Assembly (NCBI GenBank): GCA_948567375.1
Contig: OX419755.1
Location: forward strand, 54,578,291-54,642,290
Direction: 5' to 3'
Length of the DNA: 64,000 bases
Source of the DNA: Lunularia cruciata
Lineage: Eukaryota > Streptophyta > Marchantiopsida > Lunulariales > Lunulariaceae
Position 1 is the stretch's first letter, and each line of letters starts with the position of its first letter. Below are positions 11,183-22,848 of this stretch, one piece after another. Both the position numbers and the translations under genes were made by a program. The notes under the pieces are model-generated. The model was not told where the DNA came from. It searched no databases and worked only from the letters and a program-made list of their open reading frames with translations.

Positions 11183-12446
11183 AGGCTAAAAGAGAAGAAG
11201 TACAATGATGAGTAGTTGGATCAATAGGCAATTTGACTCTACGAGCACTTGGACAGGAAATTCATGGAGTTGTGTGATACTTTAACATTACAAATAGTTT
11301 ACTACAAGGAGATTGATACATTGATTAAACACTTAAAGGACAAGGTAGTTCTTGGTAGTAGAACTTTTGGCTAAAGACACTTCATTGCAAGAAGTTCTTT
11401 GTAGTTCTAGGATCTTTTGAGTAGGGAGCCATCCAAAGGCATTTGTAGATGTACATCTTTCTAGTTGAAGGGCCTTTGCATATGTAACCTTTGTGGTTGT
11501 ACTAAAGGGTTAGAATTTCAAATTGTCTTTGTGGAAGACTTGATGCCTTCCCTAACACATATAAAGCCCTTGATTAACCTACATGTAATTAGGATAGAAT
11601 AGGATAAGAATCAAAATGTATAGTGTACATGTAGATTAGAAATCTTTGGAGTACTTCCACCATTAGATCTCTTTGGGATTGAGCAAAAATAATTATTTAA
11701 GGCTTCAAACCCAATGTAAATTGAGTTCATTCTTTTCTAATCAGAGTTTGCAAAAGAGTTCTAAATTCTTTGTAGCTATTTGAGTGCATCTTGAGTTATG
11801 GTGAATGTCTTTGTTGAGTTTTGGTGAGGAACTTCATAGTAGAAACACAAGTGCTAGAGTGTACAAAAACTAATTTGTGCTTGATCAAAGTGAGTGATTT
11901 CTAAGGATTTTGAAGGAGCAAAGCAATGCCTTGATAGATTAGAAATAGTTCTAGTGTTGAAAGTACCAAGGAATCAAAAAAGCAAAGACATTTGGCCAAA
12001 GCAAAGATGCCTTTAGAGGTATGCCTTTTAAGCAAGGTAGCATTCAACCTTTGGAGTTGAATTCTTTGGGATGAAGTGACCTTCAAAGTTGAATGAGCCA
12101 TCATCTTCAAGAATTAGTTGGAATTAATTTGTAGCAAAAGTGACCTTTTAGTTTTCCATTTGCTGTAGAGCGCCAAAAGAGGTGACACTACACTCTTATA
12201 GGAGTGGTTCCTACCCAAGAGGTTAAATATATAGTATAAATGAAGTGCAAGATAATGATACTTCTTTTCAATTCTAGTCATTTCCAACTCAATGAAACAA
12301 CCTATTACTTATCAATATACACTTTTTGGTAGACATTAGGTCTTCACACTTTCCTTCCTTTTGGCACGTAGTGCATATATATATAATGTAACTTGAGGTA
12401 TCCCTTGGGTGAGAGATAGGCTTGGTACATTTTTTGTGTATATCTT
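11183..12446. other. Intergenic, no gene recognised
   Basis: AT-rich, with no coding signature. 11,400-11,900 has short TTTGNAG-type motifs and a TATA-like site, so it could be an LTR remnant, but no second copy is in the window. Confidence 0.4.
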
Positions 12447-12815
12447 AGCTCAATAGTGTACTAGTGCATTTCAATTAATACCAAATAGTTTCTCTAGAAT
12501 AATGAGGTTCCATCTAGGTTTTGTACACCCATTTATATCTTCATAACTTGCATGTGAGTGTGGTGACAAGGATCTATATGATATGTTGTCCTTTTGAAGA
12601 ACAAATATATTTGCACACAATATCATCACAAATATGATGTTTGCACTAGCACAAGAAGTGGATATTTACTCAAAGGAAGTGCTTATATGTGTTGCAAACA
12701 ATACAAGTTAGGGCAAAGCTCAGTATTTTTGTTTAGGATTGGCCAAGAGCTTACCATATTAGATAATAAGAGGTATCATTTTCACTTTCTTATTTTATAG
12801 CTTGCTTTAGATAAT
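12447..12815 (+). mobile_element. Non-LTR (R2-like) retrotransposon, decayed internal fragment
   Basis: This segment aligns by eye with the 3' half of the copies at 16.36-16.93 kb and 49.8-50.35 kb. TAATGAGGTTCCATCTAGGT matches the sequence just upstream of the CCHC knuckle, GCATGTGAGTGTGG matches the knuckle itself, and AGAGCTTACCATATTAGA matches the C-terminal tail. An internal stretch is missing. All frames are broken. Confidence 0.7.
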
Positions 12816-15782
12816 GGTTTATTTATTTTTGTACAAAGAGGACTAGTTCTTGTAATCATAAGCAAAAAAATGCATAAGGTGATACTTATTTGGATGCTCT
12901 TGTAGGATGTAGAAGTTGGACTTACATTCAATATTCTAGGTGCAAAATGAAATATTTTCATTTTGGTGCTATTGAAGCTTAGACCTATTTACCACATTGA
13001 TTTTATCTTTGTTTAGCTTGATGGAGTCTTCTTGTCCTTGTTATTATCCTAGGCATATTTTTTTAATATAAAAAAGGCTCATAGAGAGAAACATCTAAGA
13101 TTCAAGGCATGTGAAATCATTATAAATGGCATTTAAATTGCTTTTGTGATTTGGTGGTTCATATATTTCCATTTCTAGCTCCATATTTCTATGTTATTTT
13201 TGCAAAGATTGCTAAAAACAATTGTAAGAGAAAGGTGTGATTTCAGTTTGGACCAAGTTACTTTCTAAGATTATGTACACTCTATATACTTCGATGGGAA
13301 CATTATCTCATATGCCTATATAGTTTAACTTTCTTTGATATGGATCGGAATCTTTAATGTCTTCTAAGTTCCATGGTTTCTTTTATATGTAAATTCTTGC
13401 ATCTTAAGAACATATTAATTCAGATTGTTATTTAAATTTTTCAAATAAGAATGAAATAGTTATGTCACCTTGAATATATGTACCAAACTTTGAACTAGAT
13501 TGATTGCTTTAAACACCTATATAAGCAAGTAGGGAAGTAAATCAGCTATAAACACCTAACTTGGTTAATTAGTTTATAAACTAGCATCTTAAACACCTTA
13601 ATTCTTCCATGTCTTCACATCCAAATCTACCTTTATCCATATCCATATGAAATGATATAATAACATGTAAATTCATATGCTAATTAGTCCTTTGTGTGAT
13701 TTTAATATTTTGAATGGACTTTAGTTATGGTTACTATATTTATCTTTGTCTAATTAGACATTGACCAATATTTCTTTGCCAAATCGTTCCTTTATTTTTT
13801 AATCTTATTAATGACTCAATGAACTCAAAGCATATAAACTAACACCAAAATTTGTATGAGGTTCCAATAGAACTCTATTTCCATATTCATCCTTCTACTA
13901 TTTACAATCAACTATAGATTAACATTTGAATTGTCTTATACTTCTTGCTTCAAACAGTTTATAACTTAAAATATAATCTTATATCAAATATCTTTATATA
14001 AATTTAAGTATCAAATAAACCTAAGATTTGAATTTCAATCATAACTAATGATTCCTTTTATTTCAAAAATTTCATATTTTATATTTTATAATTTTAGATA
14101 TAAAAACGAAAATTAAGCACATTGAAATGGATTGAAATGAAATTGAAATTTAAGTGAATTGAAATGAAAATGATATTATTATATATTAATGAATTTAATC
14201 TCATAAATTTTTCAAATAAAGATAAATGAGGAGTCTTGATCTCAAATATAGATTAGTATTTAGCATGTTACTCCAGATAAATTTTAATATATTGATTGGT
14301 TTTTCAGCCCAAATATGTATAACCAATATTAACATGCCTATGGGTTTTGAATTCTCACTATGGTAGTTCCTTATTTTAGGAATAATTGGATACTCCAAAA
14401 TGGTTAAGTAATTGCTTGTTCTCTTTAGGTGAAATTTTGAAGTGAATTCTTAGACTTCTGCAAAATGAATTTGAATAGAAGGTCCCCGTATATGATTGGT
14501 ATCAGAAGCTACAAAGCAATACTCAAAAAGGAGAATTTGATTCAAGATTGATTTGCATATTGGATGACTTTATAACTTCAATTTAAGAAGTCTATAGGAG
14601 CATACAAGATATCTGTATTTGCTATATACAAATATAGCAATAAAAAAATTTATGAAAAAATTCTGAAATTGTGGTACTTGCATGCACTTGAGCCTCTCAA
14701 AACAGGTATGGATTTGAATTATAAGTCTAAACCTAGAATTTACAACTAGTTGTTGAAACTCAAACTATGAATTATCATAAAATGTATGTAGAGAGATGTA
14801 CTTTGAATGAGTATCCAAGAATGATTACAAGACGAGCTCATTTTTTAAATAGAAATGACACCATCAAAAGTGGATTATTTATAAGAACTCATATATTTGG
14901 AATGGATAAATAAACATTTGAGAAGATTGATATCAATATGTTATATTATGATGGTTTTACGAGTGATTTATAAAAATATGGCTATAATAGATAATTTTTA
15001 ATACAAAATGAATATGCCTGTAGTCATTTGATGCATAAATATAACTGATTAATGAGAAAAGATCTCTATTCAAGGATGTATATTATGAGAACTTCTGATT
15101 GATATCCTTATGTAGATATTTATGTTATTTGGAAAAAAAAACCATGAAATATGCATGTAAATATAAATTTATTTAAATTTATTACTGTATTATAGATTCT
15201 AAAATCAAACTTACAAATTGTAATGCTTCAGATTCTTTAGACTTTAAAACTATTGGTTCAATCTATATTAATCTAAACTTATGAGATTGTGATGATTTAA
15301 AAATCCGCTCTTCCTCTTCATGAGATTTTCTAGAAAAAATTTTATTAAAAAAAAAATTCAACAAGAGCCTTGAATACTTTTATCTCAAAAGTTATGAAAA
15401 AAAAAATTCATAACATTCCAACATATTTAAAGGAGTTTGATACTTTTATGTTCATAAAAGTTATCCATCCAATTTTAATCTATTTAATCAAAGAAAGTCT
15501 AGATATCTATCTTTATTTTCAAATTTTACTTTAGTTGAGATCATTAACAAGTTTAATCAATGAGATCACTAACAAAAATAAATTATTGAAATTATCCACC
15601 ATAAGTATTGTATAGTATTTTATTGCATCTAACATCTCAAACTTCCCATGTGTATAAATTATCATTATTAAAGAGTAACTTTTTAAAGCACAAAGTAAGA
15701 AAATAAACTCATAAAAATAATAATATTATTATTGAAGTTTCCAATGATTAGACCCACTTTAAGTAAATAGTATTACCTCTAG
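12816..15782. other. AT-rich intergenic DNA
   Basis: Very AT-rich with poly-A/T runs and degenerate GAAATTGAAAT repeats near 14,110-14,175. No coding frame longer than about 65 codons and no recognisable motif. Confidence 0.5.
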
Positions 15783-17214
15783 TATTACTTGTCGACCGCC
15801 TTACCTTCTCTGCTAGGTTCTCCCTTCCTTGACTTTCCTATCACATCTAAGAGCTTTTGATAGGAGGATTATGAGAGTCTTTGGTAATATCATCGGACTA
15901 GGGAAAATTGACTAGGGACATTTGGGATGGGGTGTTTAGCACATAGATAGACATCTCTACCTATCTCGTGTGGAGGTGTAGACCTATTATCTATGGAGGA
16001 GATGGCACTTATAGCATTTTTGGGTAGTTGTGCTCTCTCAGTATCCCTACTTTCTTCCCTTTTTGTGGTTGTTGATAGGCCAATTTTGGAGACTTATGTG
16101 ACCAAGGTGGAGGAGAGATCCTTCTCGTTAGGTGTTATTGCAGCGGACGAGGGATGGTCTACCTCCATAAGCATGGGAGGACCTTCCATCCTTTGCTTCA
16201 CTACCGTCAGATTGGACCAAAGGTTTGTAGTCTTCTTTGATGGAGCAATAGTGTCAACATATGCTACATTCTTTCTTAGTTGACTCATTCATTCCTTGGG
16301 CCACTAGAGCACATCTTTGCTCTTGCTCCAGCAAGGGTGCATGCTCTTGGATCTTAGCTCAATTGTGCCTTAGGGCATTCCGACTCGCACCAACCACTTT
16401 CTTTGTAGTGATGAGGTTCCGCCTAGGTTTGGTCCACCTGTCTACATCTTTGTTACTCACATGTGAGTGTGGTTCTTCACTAGATGCAACAACGGTCCAT
16501 ATGACACAATGTTCTAATGGAGGCAAAGGATAGCTACCCATGATGCCATCAAGGATATAGTGTTTGCTATGGCACGAGAGAGTGGATACCTTGCTTGGAG
16601 GGAGCATTTGCATTCTTTGCATACAACATGTGTCAAAGTAAACTTATACTTGGTCCAAGATGATCAAGTGATAGTGGAAGATGTTGTGTTTACAAACTCT
16701 ACATGTGATGCAATTTTGGAGGGATTGATTACACATCCTCTTGGATAGTCAGCTAGCGGAGTAACAGCACGCAAGGTTTCCAAGTTTAGGCGTATGCAGG
16801 GTCACTTCTTTGTTCCTCTAGCCTTGGAGTTATATGGAGCAACAAACATGGCATTTAACACATTTGTCAAGGAGTGCACTAGGGCTTATCATATTAGACA
16901 CCAAGGGGTACCACTCTCACTCTCATACTTTGTAGCATACTTTAGACAACAAGTGTCTATTGCACTACAAAGAGCATTGGTTGGTGTAATCCATAGGACA
17001 GCTATCACTCTAGATGATGCTTCTTCAGATTCTCTAGTAGTTTGTAGACCTTACAACTTGCATAGCTTAAATATCTTAGGTGCGGTAGGGCAGATTTCTC
17101 ATGTCTATAATATTGGGGCCTAGTCCCATTTTACCTTGGTCTCTCCCTTGTATGGCTTTATGGGGTTGGTCTTCCCATCCTTCTTGCATTCTATGTGGTT
17201 GCCTTCTTTCTTCT
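15783..17214 (+). mobile_element. Non-LTR (R2-like) retrotransposon, 5'-truncated copy
   Basis: It starts abruptly at TTGTCGACCGCC, which matches the middle of the longer copy at about 49,222, and runs to the shared 3' end (GCCTTCTTTCTT). Frame 15,993-16,283 is the end of the reverse transcriptase region (MEEMALIAFLGSCAL). Frame 16,261-16,533 carries LLTCECGSSLDATTVHMTQC, a C-x-C-x8-H-x3-C knuckle. Frame 16,560-16,748 has CVKVNLYLVQDDQVIVEDVV, where the nuclease motif Asp appears as Asn. Frame 16,794-17,123 is the C-terminal tail. Frameshifts separate these frames. 5' truncation with an intact 3' end is the usual product of target-primed reverse transcription. Confidence 0.85.
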
Positions 17215-18759
17215 TCAAGTAACTCACACCACTTACATGATATTTTGGAGGACTCTATAAGATTGATGTTTTCTTAATGACTCTTCATACACATGTTGTA
17301 TTATCCAATGCACTCCAACTTAAATAGGACCAAAGATTAAGCCACTTTGTATTAATTTCCAAAATTTCAAGAATTTGAAATACTTTGAGGAGAAAATTGT
17401 ATTCTTAATCCTTTGAATGAGAACTTAGAAAAATACACTTTGGTATAGAAAAATTTGGAAAGTAATAGCTCATGGATTAAGAATGTAAGGTAGATATGGT
17501 AAGCATGATAAGTAAGTCCTTGTTAAGATTATACAATCAAGTATGATACTAGAATGATTGAAAGAGATGATCTCAATGGTTGAAAGAAATGATATCAATA
17601 TAGCCATATAAGCATTAGTCATAGAAGCTTCTCATGGTTTATGTAGTTTAATGCTTTACAATATTGTAAAGCATTAAATATGCGCTCAAAACTTTCAAAC
17701 TCTAGATCATGTTGCATAGATAATAATTCAAAATCATTTAATATGGCACTTCAAAAAAGTGCACTAAAATATCAAATTATCAACCTCTGGATGCTTATAA
17801 AGGGATCAAAGGTTACTTGGAAGTTAATTAACATATTTAGAGTGTTCATGTACATGGACAGTTAAGTATCTTAATGGAGAAATTAACAAAAATCTCCAGA
17901 CTTTTACATGTGAGAAAGTTGACTTTTACATACAAATTTGCTTGCAATTTGAAATTAATGAATAGTGTCATATGCAAGCAATAAAGCTATTTTAAATTTG
18001 TAAAATTAAATGAACTATTATTTGATATGGTGTAATTTAAAAACAGTTTTTCTCATTTTCTTAACTAGATATGAATGCACTACCTATCATAGTCATGAGC
18101 TAAAGATATATTGATGTCAAACCGGCCTTCGGTTTAACGAAGATATAGTTGGACCAATTACATCCAAGGTTAGAATTCATATTATAAACTTAATTGGTAG
18201 GAAGTGCGTCTTAGTTGAAGTGGTGATAATTAATTTTGATTCTATTGTTAACATTGTTACTTTATTTTTAGAAAGTATTTATTGATACAGGAGAAGCCAG
18301 CTCTTACACTTCAAATTAAAGATGTAGTAGTGGCAAACCCGAAGTGAATAAGTCTCTTACACCACAACCACATAGAGTCGTAACTACTGTTACTAATAAA
18401 ATGAATGATGACAAGTATACTTCACAAGAAGGTTTGATGCATTTGTACCTCTTGTACTTTTGAGTAGTTTTGATACCTGAATCTAAGAGGATAATCCCGA
18501 GAGGCTTTTGGGGGTTTACTACACCAGAGAGGAACCATGGAAATTCTATAGGCCACCCTTAGATCATACTTTTTTACAGTTGTGGTCATTGGAAGGTTTA
18601 CATAGAAAGAGAATGGGAATCTGAACTCCCACTTAAGCAATTAAGATACTCATCCCATACTTTTACTTTTATCTGATATACCCATAAAGGATATTTCAAC
18701 ATGGCTCATTATGTAGCTTTTATTGGGATTCTTGGGTGTTTTTGTATATATATATATAC
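17215..18759. other. AT-rich intergenic DNA with a perfect palindrome
   Basis: No coding frame is recognised. The only structured item is the palindrome at 17,647-17,678. The phrase CCGGCCTTCGGTTTAACG near 18,122 stands out as GC-rich but has no partner. Confidence 0.4.
17647..17678. repeat. Perfect 32-bp palindrome
   Basis: The half-site TTTAATGCTTTACAAT is followed immediately by its exact reverse complement with no spacer. The symmetry stops sharply at both ends. Confidence 0.9.
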
Positions 18760-18852
18760 AATGGCCCCATTTTACCTTTTTTGTCTCCCCTTGTACGGCT
18801 TGATGGGGTCTTCCCATCCTTCGTTTTCTCTAAGCGGTCGCCTTCTTCATTA
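18760..18852 (+). mobile_element. Non-LTR (R2-like) retrotransposon, 3'-end fragment
   Basis: GGCCCCATTTTACC, then TTGTACGGCTTGATGGGGTC, then CTAAGCGGTCGCCTTCTTC match the 3' untranslated end of the copies at 17.1 and 50.55 kb. It is extremely 5'-truncated, with no coding part left. Confidence 0.75.
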
Positions 18853-19494
18853 TAATTATTTTTCTTGGGGATTTACCATCCCTAGTTCTTTGTTCCTTTA
18901 TCTTTTTGCACGTTGTGCTTATTTTTTCCTCTTTTATTATTATTATTTGGTAGTGCCTTTATATCTAGTTAAAAGAATGAGACAGACTTACTTACCTTTA
19001 TCTTCTCTTAGACTAGCACTTGTATGTGCACTTTGAAGCAAAAGAAGATAATGGTCACTGACTTGATTATGAGTAAAACGGGAATTACCAGCATGAGTAA
19101 AACGATTGATGCGTGACTTGACTTGACAGAAGATTCAAATGTCATATTTAAGGAACGAAAAGGATATCATGGGTGACATAGGATCATGGCTCATAAGGGG
19201 ATAATTCAAAACACAAAGCACACGGTTTTCAATTACGGCTTGTAATAAGGCGATTAAATGAATGAAATGTCTGTGTTAATCTTGTGGGTTTGTAATAAGG
19301 CGAGTACGAATGAAATGTTTGATGTTAATCCTGTGGGTGTGATTGAACCGTAAGTGAAAATGCTTGGAATCTTCAGAATGGAAGTGATTCTGTACTAGCC
19401 ATCTGTCTCGGAGAACGACTGCCTCGACCATTATCGTTACAAGTTGCGCCAGTGGGTGGTGTTTCAATTGTCCTTCTTTTCAGCCATTCCTCTC

Positions 19495-19666
19495 ATCTCC
19501 GGTCCCGAAGGACAAGTAGGAAGTGCAGGAACTCAGGTCGGAAGTCCAAGAATACGAAGGTATTGTCCGCTTTTTTCATTAGCTCTTTCAATTCTCGTTC
19601 TTCTCGTCACCTTCTCGTGAATTATCGTATCTCCGGTCTCGAAGGACACGCAGGAAGTGTAGGAAC
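19495..19666 (+). repeat. 38-bp direct duplication upstream of the Alfin-like gene
   Basis: Copies at 19,495-19,532 and 19,629-19,666 (134 bp apart) share ATCTCCGGTC-CGAAGGACA followed by AGGAAGTG-AGGAAC, with only a few changes. The intervening DNA is pyrimidine-rich (TTCTCGTTCTTCTCG). The location, a few hundred bases before the gene start, suggests a promoter or 5' leader duplication. Confidence 0.8.
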
Positions 19667-20023
19667 AAGGAGGGAAGAAATGCAGGAACGTAGAAGCATC
19701 GATCGTTTTGTTTTGGTTAGTTTTTCTTCTCCAATCGAGAACACTAGCAGGAAATTATTATCAACAGACTGCGGTTTTGAGACTTCCGATTTCACAAGTT
19801 AAATCGAATTAAACCCCACGTGTAGATTGTCATGCGCTTAAGTTCGTTTTATCTCGGTCTGCGGCTGATCGGTTCTTCTGCAAAAAGTTGAATACAAGTG
19901 CTTGTTAGGTCTTCCTTTGGTATTTTACTATTGAATTGCGTTACTTTTATTTTGACTGGAGCGTACTTGAGTCATTTTGCTTTTACAGAGACCATACCGG
20001 TGTTTCCTGAGAGAACACACAAC

Positions 20024-20908
20024 ATGGAGACGTCGGAGAGCCCTCCCACAACATGCTCAAACGCCAATGTGGAAAGTACTGGAGACTCGGAGGGTCCTGG
20101 GACCAGTCGCGTATCTAAAGACTGCCACCGGGTAGTTTTGGCCACTCGAGCTAAACGTTCGAATGCCAATATGGCAATCATCTATGACAAGTTCATGACT
20201 CGACGAGCAGGAGTTAGCAAAGCACTGACCGTCGAGTTTGAAAAGTTCTTCCTGGCATGCGATTCGGAAAAGGAGTTGTCTTTGCACGGGTTAGAGAATG
20301 GAGGGTGGAGGCTTGTCCCTCCAGTTCCGGAAGTTCCGAATGACCTTCCTGAGCCGAGTATCGGGATCAATTATGTACGAGATGAAATGACAAAGCGCGA
20401 ATGGTTGGAGCTTGTCGCCAGACACAGCGATGCTTGGTTGTTTGCACTGCTGTCATATTGGAGTGTAATTCTCACCAAGGAACAGAGGCAGAAGCTGTTT
20501 GAGGATGTATGCGAGTTGCCACCGGTGGTTGAGGTTGTCGAGAATTACAAACCGCATCTGTTGCAGGTTCCCGAGGGGGTTAAGCAAGGGATGGTAACAA
20601 GCCCACTCCAGCCCGATATATTTCAGAAAGATATGCTTGTTGAAAATGAGCCGGTCGAAGATGACGACTCCCTCTGTGGACTTTGTCATGGAGAATGCAT
20701 CACAGGGAAAAGGATGACATTCTGGATTTGGTGTGACTGTTGTAAGCACTGGTATCATGGCCACTGTGTGGGCGTGACACGAGCGAAAGCTAAAAAGATT
20801 GGACTTTATGAATGTCCAATTTGCTGCAGCATAAGAGAGACTGCAACTGATGAGGTTACATGTGTAATTCGTGGAATGAAGATAACCAAGAATTCAGACG
20901 ACTCATAG
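20024..20908 (+). CDS. AL: Alfin-like PHD-finger protein (single exon)
   Basis: Predicted nuclear chromatin reader; Alfin-like PHD fingers bind histone H3 methylated at Lys4. The 294-residue protein has an N-terminal Alfin domain (about residues 48-178; landmarks IIYDKFMTRRAGVSKALT, LPEPSIGINYVRDEM, WLELVARHSDAWL, ELPPVVEVVE), a variable linker (179-215), and a complete C4HC3 PHD finger: Cys218/221, Cys237/240, His245/Cys248, Cys264/267, with FWIWCD giving the reader aromatic. The ATG at 20,024 is the first in frame; the upstream open stretch to 19,898 starts at GTG, and a TTGCTTTTACAG acceptor-like site ends at 19,988, so a 5'-leader intron is possible. Oddities: no intron in the coding region, whereas family members usually have several, and a 47-residue N-terminal extension. 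It is either a retrocopy or a divergent paralogue. Confidence 0.85.
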   Translation: METSESPPTTCSNANVESTGDSEGPGTSRVSKDCHRVVLATRAKRSNANMAIIYDKFMTRRAGVSKALTVEFEKFFLACDSEKELSLHGLENGGWRLVPPVPEVPNDLPEPSIGINYVRDEMTKREWLELVARHSDAWLFALLSYWSVILTKEQRQKLFEDVCELPPVVEVVENYKPHLLQVPEGVKQGMVTSPLQPDIFQKDMLVENEPVEDDDSLCGLCHGECITGKRMTFWIWCDCCKHWYHGHCVGVTRAKAKKIGLYECPICCSIRETATDEVTCVIRGMKITKNSDDS

Positions 20909-22644
20909 AATATTGGAAATCGCGGACGTCATTTTGCGGGGATATCGTGGTGCATTATTTGCAGCCCAACCGGATGAGATTCAGTGTAGTTAGATGGGAA
21001 TTCGTAGTTCAAGTAAGACGCTTGTTCCTTTCAGTTTTAGTGTCGTCAGCAATGTGAATATATATGTGTAGAAGACAGTTATAGATGGAGGCCCGAACAG
21101 AATGTCGAGTTCCGGTTGTACGTCAAATAAGTTCTGATTGAGAGGTTGAGAAGATTATAAGATGACCTGGAGGTACCTACGGATCCGGAGAAACAGTGGA
21201 GCAAGACAGAGTACGACTAATCCCAGGCTTAGGACAATATATCACTATACGACTAGGCCTCATGTTAGAAACTATTTTAGAAGAAAGTCGCTAGCTTGTT
21301 TGGAAATGTGCCAACCCATCCACGACATAAATCTGCTAGTTAATGAATCGAACCATGCTTACTTCAACCAGATAGACGTCTCATTAAAGCATTAAACTAT
21401 GCATTCTCGTTTGTGTCATGTGCGTTCGTTGTAGAGAGGATTGACAACTCTGATGCGGGGTTCGGCCTTCCATCAATTTAGTAATTAATAAGACTTTGGT
21501 CTGACAATACGTGTAAGTGTCAAGCGAACCGCCTTAACGGACAGCCGCTCGCTGGAAATCTCATGCACTTAATTTTTCGGCGGCACACTTGACGAGAGAA
21601 AAGCGTGTCTTGTGCAGGCGATGACAATCCCGAACTCCTATCGCGTCCGTATCCATGCTGATAGCTGCTCTATCTTATCAGGCTTTGGGACTACATGTCT
21701 GTATCCTCGCCTGATTGCGGCAGTCTTCGGCCGATGTATCAGAACTGGTTATGAAACTGTTCGGAAAGTGCCATCCACTACATCATCATCTGCATCTGCA
21801 TCATCCTATGTGCATTATGGAAGAGCTGGAAGGTAAATTCGTGATACAAGCTCAGCACAATCATGATGGTTTCCTCAATAGTAAGAAGAGTTTGATCATC
21901 CACAGTCCCAGAAAGCGGATCATTCTTGAGAGCGAAGGCCTCAACGAGAAGGTGAAGAATGTGTTATTTCTTCGATGACCAATCGAAATCATCCTTCATA
22001 TTCTCTATCCGGCAACTGCTATCTGGGGATCTCTCGGTAGATCCGAAGGTAAAAGTAGAAATAGAAGCGAAATGTCGCTCCGTCGGGGTCGAGAGATAAA
22101 GTATTGCTAGAACACATGTCTTTTTATCAAGGCCAAACCCATTTCTTGTATCAGGAGTCACGTTGGATCATCGAGTTACTTGCCAGGGCACCCCCGCGTG
22201 AAATTGCAGGAGGCCCTCCCCTTCTCGTTATACTTTGTTTTGTCGTGTCCATTGACGGAATCAATTGCTTGTGTTCCTGAGGTTCTTTTCTGATTGATTT
22301 CCATGCATATTTTGAGATACAAAATAATGATATTCGATACTGGTTATGATGTCGAACCAAACTAGTAGCTGCAATGTCAGTTCTTTAACTTGGATCCACG
22401 GACTGAAAATGTACATGTGCATGTTGATACGACATATTGACACGATCTGAGGCTTATGTATTCTGGCAACTTTAAGCATTATTGGTGACTTGCACACAAC
22501 ATCATAGAGTTTCCTCTTGGCCCACAAAGACTTTCCAGTATGTGAGCACTGCAAGCAATCAAGCATAGTTCTGTCTGGCTACCAGTTCCAATTGAAATCG
22601 ATCGTCCTTCATCAATTTCATATCGTGAGTAATTGATCCCTATG
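20909..22644. other. Downstream of the Alfin-like gene, no gene recognised
   Basis: Composition is less AT-rich than the rest of the window, and short frames on both strands look mildly protein-like (for example 21,612-21,836), but none carries a known motif. The first few hundred bases are probably the 3' untranslated region. A TCATCATCTGCATCTGCATCA microsatellite-like run lies near 21,783-21,810. Confidence 0.4.
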
Positions 22645-22848
22645 TATTGCATTAGAATCAATGGGTTTCAAAAGCAGAATTTAAGGAAATTTTACTAATA
22701 ATGGGTCGCCCTCGTAAAATATTTAACGGGACCCTTCAAGAAAACTATGTGTTGTGATATTGCATTACAATCAAGGAGGGTTTCAAGATTAAATTTTACA
22801 AAACTTTTACGGTAATGGGTCCCTCTCGTCAAATATTATGCGGGACCG
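22645..22848 (+). repeat. Two ~90-bp imperfect tandem copies, 114-bp period
   Basis: Copy A is 22,645-22,734 and copy B 22,759-22,848. Both read TATTGCATTA-AATCAA, then GGGTTTCAA, AATTTTAC, AATGGGTC, CTCGT-AAATATT and CGGGACC in the same order. No function inferred. Confidence 0.7.

Noticed and set aside
11360..11900. Possible LTR with TATA-like ACATATAAAG
   Set aside because: No second copy, no defined TG...CA ends and no target duplication visible in the window.
17230..17680. Long inverted repeat centred on the 32-bp palindrome
   Set aside because: Symmetry stops exactly at the palindrome edges, so it is not the centre of a larger foldback.
19898..20023. Upstream open extension of the Alfin-like frame
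   Set aside because: It begins with GTG, contains no ATG, is hydrophobic and unlike the family, and ends near an acceptor-like TTTTACAG; it is better read as leader or intron.
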